A stretch of 8,366 nucleotides of DNA from an uncultured Lachnospiraceae bacterium (GTDB lineage: Bacteria; Bacillota; Clostridia; Lachnospirales; Lachnospiraceae): the NCBI GenBank assembly GCA_945834545.1, contig CAMAHO010000102.1, positions 1-8,366 on the forward strand. The letters are read 5' to 3'. Below are positions 6,761-8,366 of this stretch, one piece after another; position 1 is the stretch's first letter, and every line of letters starts with the position of its first letter. Made by a program: the position numbers and the translations under genes. The notes under the pieces were generated by a model that was not told the DNA's origin, made no database searches, and saw only the letters and a list, made by a program, of their open reading frames with translations.

Positions 6761-7476
6761 TAAATCTCCTGTTTTTTCGCCTTAGCAGCTTTCAAAATCT
6801 CAGCAAGATTATCACCGTTAAGCACCCCCGGATAATCATCCTGGAAACCAACTAATACATCCTTATTTTCCTGTTCAAGTTCTCTACACTGTTTGTAAAA
6901 AGAGCGCAAATCTGCTTTCTTATAAACAGATTCAATAAAAACTCTGGAATCTTCCGGTATTCGGCTATAAGAATCGTATAAATCGATTATAGCCTTTTGA
7001 ATTTTTTCAAATGTCAATGGCTCATTCCGTTCTTCCTGCTCAATCAGCACACCCACAATATCAGATAAATCATTTTTATATTGGCGTCCTGCCATGAGTT
7101 TCATTGCCACAAGATATTCAGCTGATACTGTTCTAATCTGTAAAACATTTGCAAAAGTCTTATAATACTTTGAATATTCCACCAATCTTGGCGTATAGGA
7201 ATTGGTATTAATAAAGTCTGTATTTATCCATCCAACCGGAAGGCCAAGTCTGTCTCCTACTGCGTTGATTGCATCCTTCATTGCCCCGGAGGACTTAATG
7301 ATTGCATCCATGTCATAGGTCATTTCTCTAAAGCCATAATTAATAAGAATTGATGCACCACCAATCAGAATAATCTCCGCCGGCATTCTGGTACCATTCT
7401 TTTTACGAAACTCTTTTGCCAGTTCTTTTAGATAGCTATCCAGATTTTCTTTTGTAAATGGTTTATCAGCAGACAT
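6760..7476 (-). CDS. DUF6036/MNT-like nucleotidyltransferase, probable toxin of a two-gene cassette
   Basis: The product is 238 aa. The N-terminal region (about 34-60) has the minimal nucleotidyltransferase pattern: GGAS at residues 39-42 after a hydrophobic strand, then TYDMDAI with Asp55 and Asp57 as likely metal ligands. A later AGRQYKNDLSDI segment matches the conserved Arg/Lys-Asp..Asp block of AbiEii-like proteins. The C-terminal part is helical and charged. The family is related to MNT/AbiEii toxins, which transfer nucleotides to tRNA or protein; the target here is unknown. The ATG at 7476 has GAGG 6 nt upstream and overlaps the helix-turn-helix gene by 11 bp (ATGTCTGCTGA), so translation is probably coupled. 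The gene is visibly AT-richer than the genes to its left, suggesting acquisition. No intrinsic terminator is seen after it. Confidence 0.82.
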   Translation of the reverse strand: MSADKPFTKENLDSYLKELAKEFRKKNGTRMPAEIILIGGASILINYGFREMTYDMDAIIKSSGAMKDAINAVGDRLGLPVGWINTDFINTNSYTPRLVEYSKYYKTFANVLQIRTVSAEYLVAMKLMAGRQYKNDLSDIVGVLIEQEERNEPLTFEKIQKAIIDLYDSYSRIPEDSRVFIESVYKKADLRSFYKQCRELEQENKDVLVGFQDDYPGVLNGDNLAEILKAAKAKKQEI

Positions 7477-8047
7477 TTCTCACCTCGCATTCTACGATAT
7501 TAAATCGTATAAATTCAGGTATTGCGTTGGCAAGTGCTTTTTCTTTTATACTTTCATCTCCAGTTGCAGCATATGACACAACTACGCTCGCAGGAAAATA
7601 TGGTTTTTCAAGCTTCTGAGAACGAATATCATTATAATTTGTGCAAATAGGCAAACTGTTTATTCTAGATAAATAGTCAATCATTGCCAACAGATATAAT
7701 GCTTCTCTATACCATCTACGCTCATAAAGTCTCCGTATTTCATCCTTTTCAAGTGTTTCGATAATAAAATCTATATCACCCATGTCCTTCACATGATGGC
7801 AAGTATTACTCTTAAATGTCTCAAAAGAACATCTGTAATCCGTCCTGTCTATGCTATTGTTCTCTAATATTGAATCAACAGTCACTCCAAGAACCTTAGC
7901 AATCTTATATAAAGTTCCAGCTGCACACTTATCAAGGTCTGCTTTGCCACTACAAATATCTGTGATAGTTGTCATTGCGACTCCGCTTTCTTTACTTAAG
8001 CGATATCTTGACATATTTTCTTTTTCAAGTAAATCATTTACAATCAT
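7466..8047 (-). CDS. XRE-family helix-turn-helix protein, probable antitoxin/repressor
   Basis: The product is 193 aa. The N-terminal XRE/Cro-C1-type domain (about 1-62) is seen in MSRYRLSKESGV, TTITDICSGKA and the segment TLYKIAKVLGVTVDSIL. The C-terminal region (about 100-190) includes IRRLYERRWYREALYLLAM and AIPEFIRFNIVECEVRNV. It is a domain I associate with helix-turn-helix partners of DUF6036 proteins but cannot name. The ATG at 8047 has AGGAGG 8 nt upstream. It comes first in the pair, overlaps the nucleotidyltransferase gene by 11 bp, and is preceded by a promoter with a palindrome next to the -10. This is the arrangement expected for an antitoxin that represses its own operon. Confidence 0.85.
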   Translation of the reverse strand: MIVNDLLEKENMSRYRLSKESGVAMTTITDICSGKADLDKCAAGTLYKIAKVLGVTVDSILENNSIDRTDYRCSFETFKSNTCHHVKDMGDIDFIIETLEKDEIRRLYERRWYREALYLLAMIDYLSRINSLPICTNYNDIRSQKLEKPYFPASVVVSYAATGDESIKEKALANAIPEFIRFNIVECEVRNVC

Positions 8048-8068
8048 CAGCTTTCCCTCCTTTTTTAT

Positions 8069-8097
8069 AGTATATCGGTCAACCGAACTAACGTCAA
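8069..8097 (-). promoter_or_regulatory. Sigma-A promoter of the HTH/nucleotidyltransferase cassette
   Basis: On the minus strand TTGACG (8092-8097) and TATACT (8069-8074) are separated by exactly 17 nt, five of six bases matching consensus in each hexamer. The leader before the ribosome binding site is very short. Confidence 0.85.
8075..8086. promoter_or_regulatory. Probable operator between -35 and -10 of the cassette promoter
   Basis: TCGGT-CA-ACCGA is a perfect inverted repeat with 5-bp arms and a 2-bp centre. It lies wholly in the promoter spacer and directly touches the -10. Binding by the XRE protein encoded just downstream would block RNA polymerase. Autorepression is inferred. Confidence 0.65.
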
Positions 8098-8192
8098 TAA
8101 TATATTATATCCAATTTGAGAAAATCTTATTAAACCGTTTCTCTAAACATCTCAAAAAACAGCATTTTAGTTTATATTTCACATTTTACAAA

Positions 8193-8214
8193 AGCAAGGC
8201 ATCTCTACCTTGCT
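8193..8214 (-). terminator. Hairpin terminator of the right-edge gene
   Basis: AGCAAGG (8193-8199) and CCTTGCT (8208-8214) form a 7-bp stem with an 8-nt loop. Read on the minus strand the stem is followed by TTTGTAAAAT, a weak T-tract. The stop codon of the right-edge gene lies in the loop, so the terminator overlaps the coding end. Confidence 0.6.
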
Positions 8215-8366
8215 CTTCTCCGTCTTATATTCACCGGTTCTTCCACCTTTTCTATCTCCTCCGGTTCTGCTATGTATTCGCCATCTTCGACACACCGTGC
8301 TGCAGCTTCTTCAATCGCGCGTTCCACTTTGCCTGCATTTGCTTCAATCAAAAGCTTACACAAGAA
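8205..8366 (-). CDS. Partial CDS, C-terminal 53 residues of an unidentified protein
   Basis: An open frame enters from the right edge of the window and ends at TAG (8205-8207). The visible tail has a helical part (LLIEANAGKVERAIEEAAA), an acidic stretch (EYIAEPEEIEKVEEP) and a basic end (RRRRAR). I do not recognise the family. That it is real is supported by the hairpin at its stop codon and by lying on the same strand as all its neighbours. Its upstream part and start are outside the window. The basic tail might bind nucleic acid, but that is speculation. Confidence 0.6.
   Translation of the reverse strand, partial: FLCKLLIEANAGKVERAIEEAAARCVEDGEYIAEPEEIEKVEEPVNIRRRRAR

Noticed and set aside
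7466..8047. HEPN ribonuclease domain in the C-terminal part of the HTH protein, which would make a HEPN/MNT pair
   Set aside because: No RxxxxH-type motif is seen in the expected helix; the segment reads YERRWYREALYLLAM.
1..8366. tRNA, rRNA, CRISPR array or riboswitch
   Set aside because: No regularly spaced repeats, cloverleaf or conserved aptamer pattern was seen on either strand; the intergenic gaps are all under about 160 bp.

Overview
All recognisable genes in this window lie on the minus strand. The organism is almost certainly an anaerobic, endospore-forming member of the Clostridia, most likely Lachnospiraceae (Blautia/Dorea/Roseburia-like). The grounds are a clear spoIIID gene with a sigma-E-type promoter, strong purine-rich ribosome binding sites, moderate GC, a eukaryote-like UDP-sugar pyrophosphorylase next to galE, and short GGGGAC/GTCCCC palindromes of a kind I associate with clostridial genomes. 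The family assignment is inference.

In transcription order (right to left): (1) the last 53 codons of an unidentified gene enter from the right edge and end in a hairpin (8193-8214). (2) A two-gene cassette follows: an XRE-type helix-turn-helix protein (7466-8047) and a DUF6036/MNT-like nucleotidyltransferase (6760-7476), overlapping by 11 bp. It has its own near-consensus sigma-A promoter with a perfect inverted repeat between -35 and -10. This looks like a self-repressed toxin-antitoxin or phage-defence pair, visibly AT-richer than the rest, with a REP-like palindrome touching its 3' end. (3) spoIIID (6389-6640), the mother-cell sporulation regulator, has a TTG start, a sigma-E-like promoter set inside a large inverted repeat, and a strong intrinsic terminator. 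(4) A three-gene operon with its own sigma-A promoter encodes a pseudo-metallopeptidase/VWA protein, a MoxR-type AAA+ ATPase and a BspA-like leucine-rich-repeat protein, with overlapping or abutting reading frames. (5) A UAP1-like UDP-sugar pyrophosphorylase with its own promoter, then galE, form a nucleotide-sugar module. galE is followed by a second REP-like palindrome at the left edge.

The VWA and MoxR proteins are expected to work together as an ATPase plus metal-dependent adaptor, and the LRR protein may supply target recognition. The pyrophosphorylase and GalE together should make and interconvert UDP-hexoses. GalE has Cys at the position equivalent to E. coli Tyr299, so UDP-GlcNAc/UDP-GalNAc are plausible substrates too. 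The most interesting non-coding feature is the spoIIID leader: transcripts reading in from the upstream cassette could hide the spoIIID ribosome binding site in a hairpin, whereas transcripts from the sigma-E promoter would start inside the loop and leave it free.
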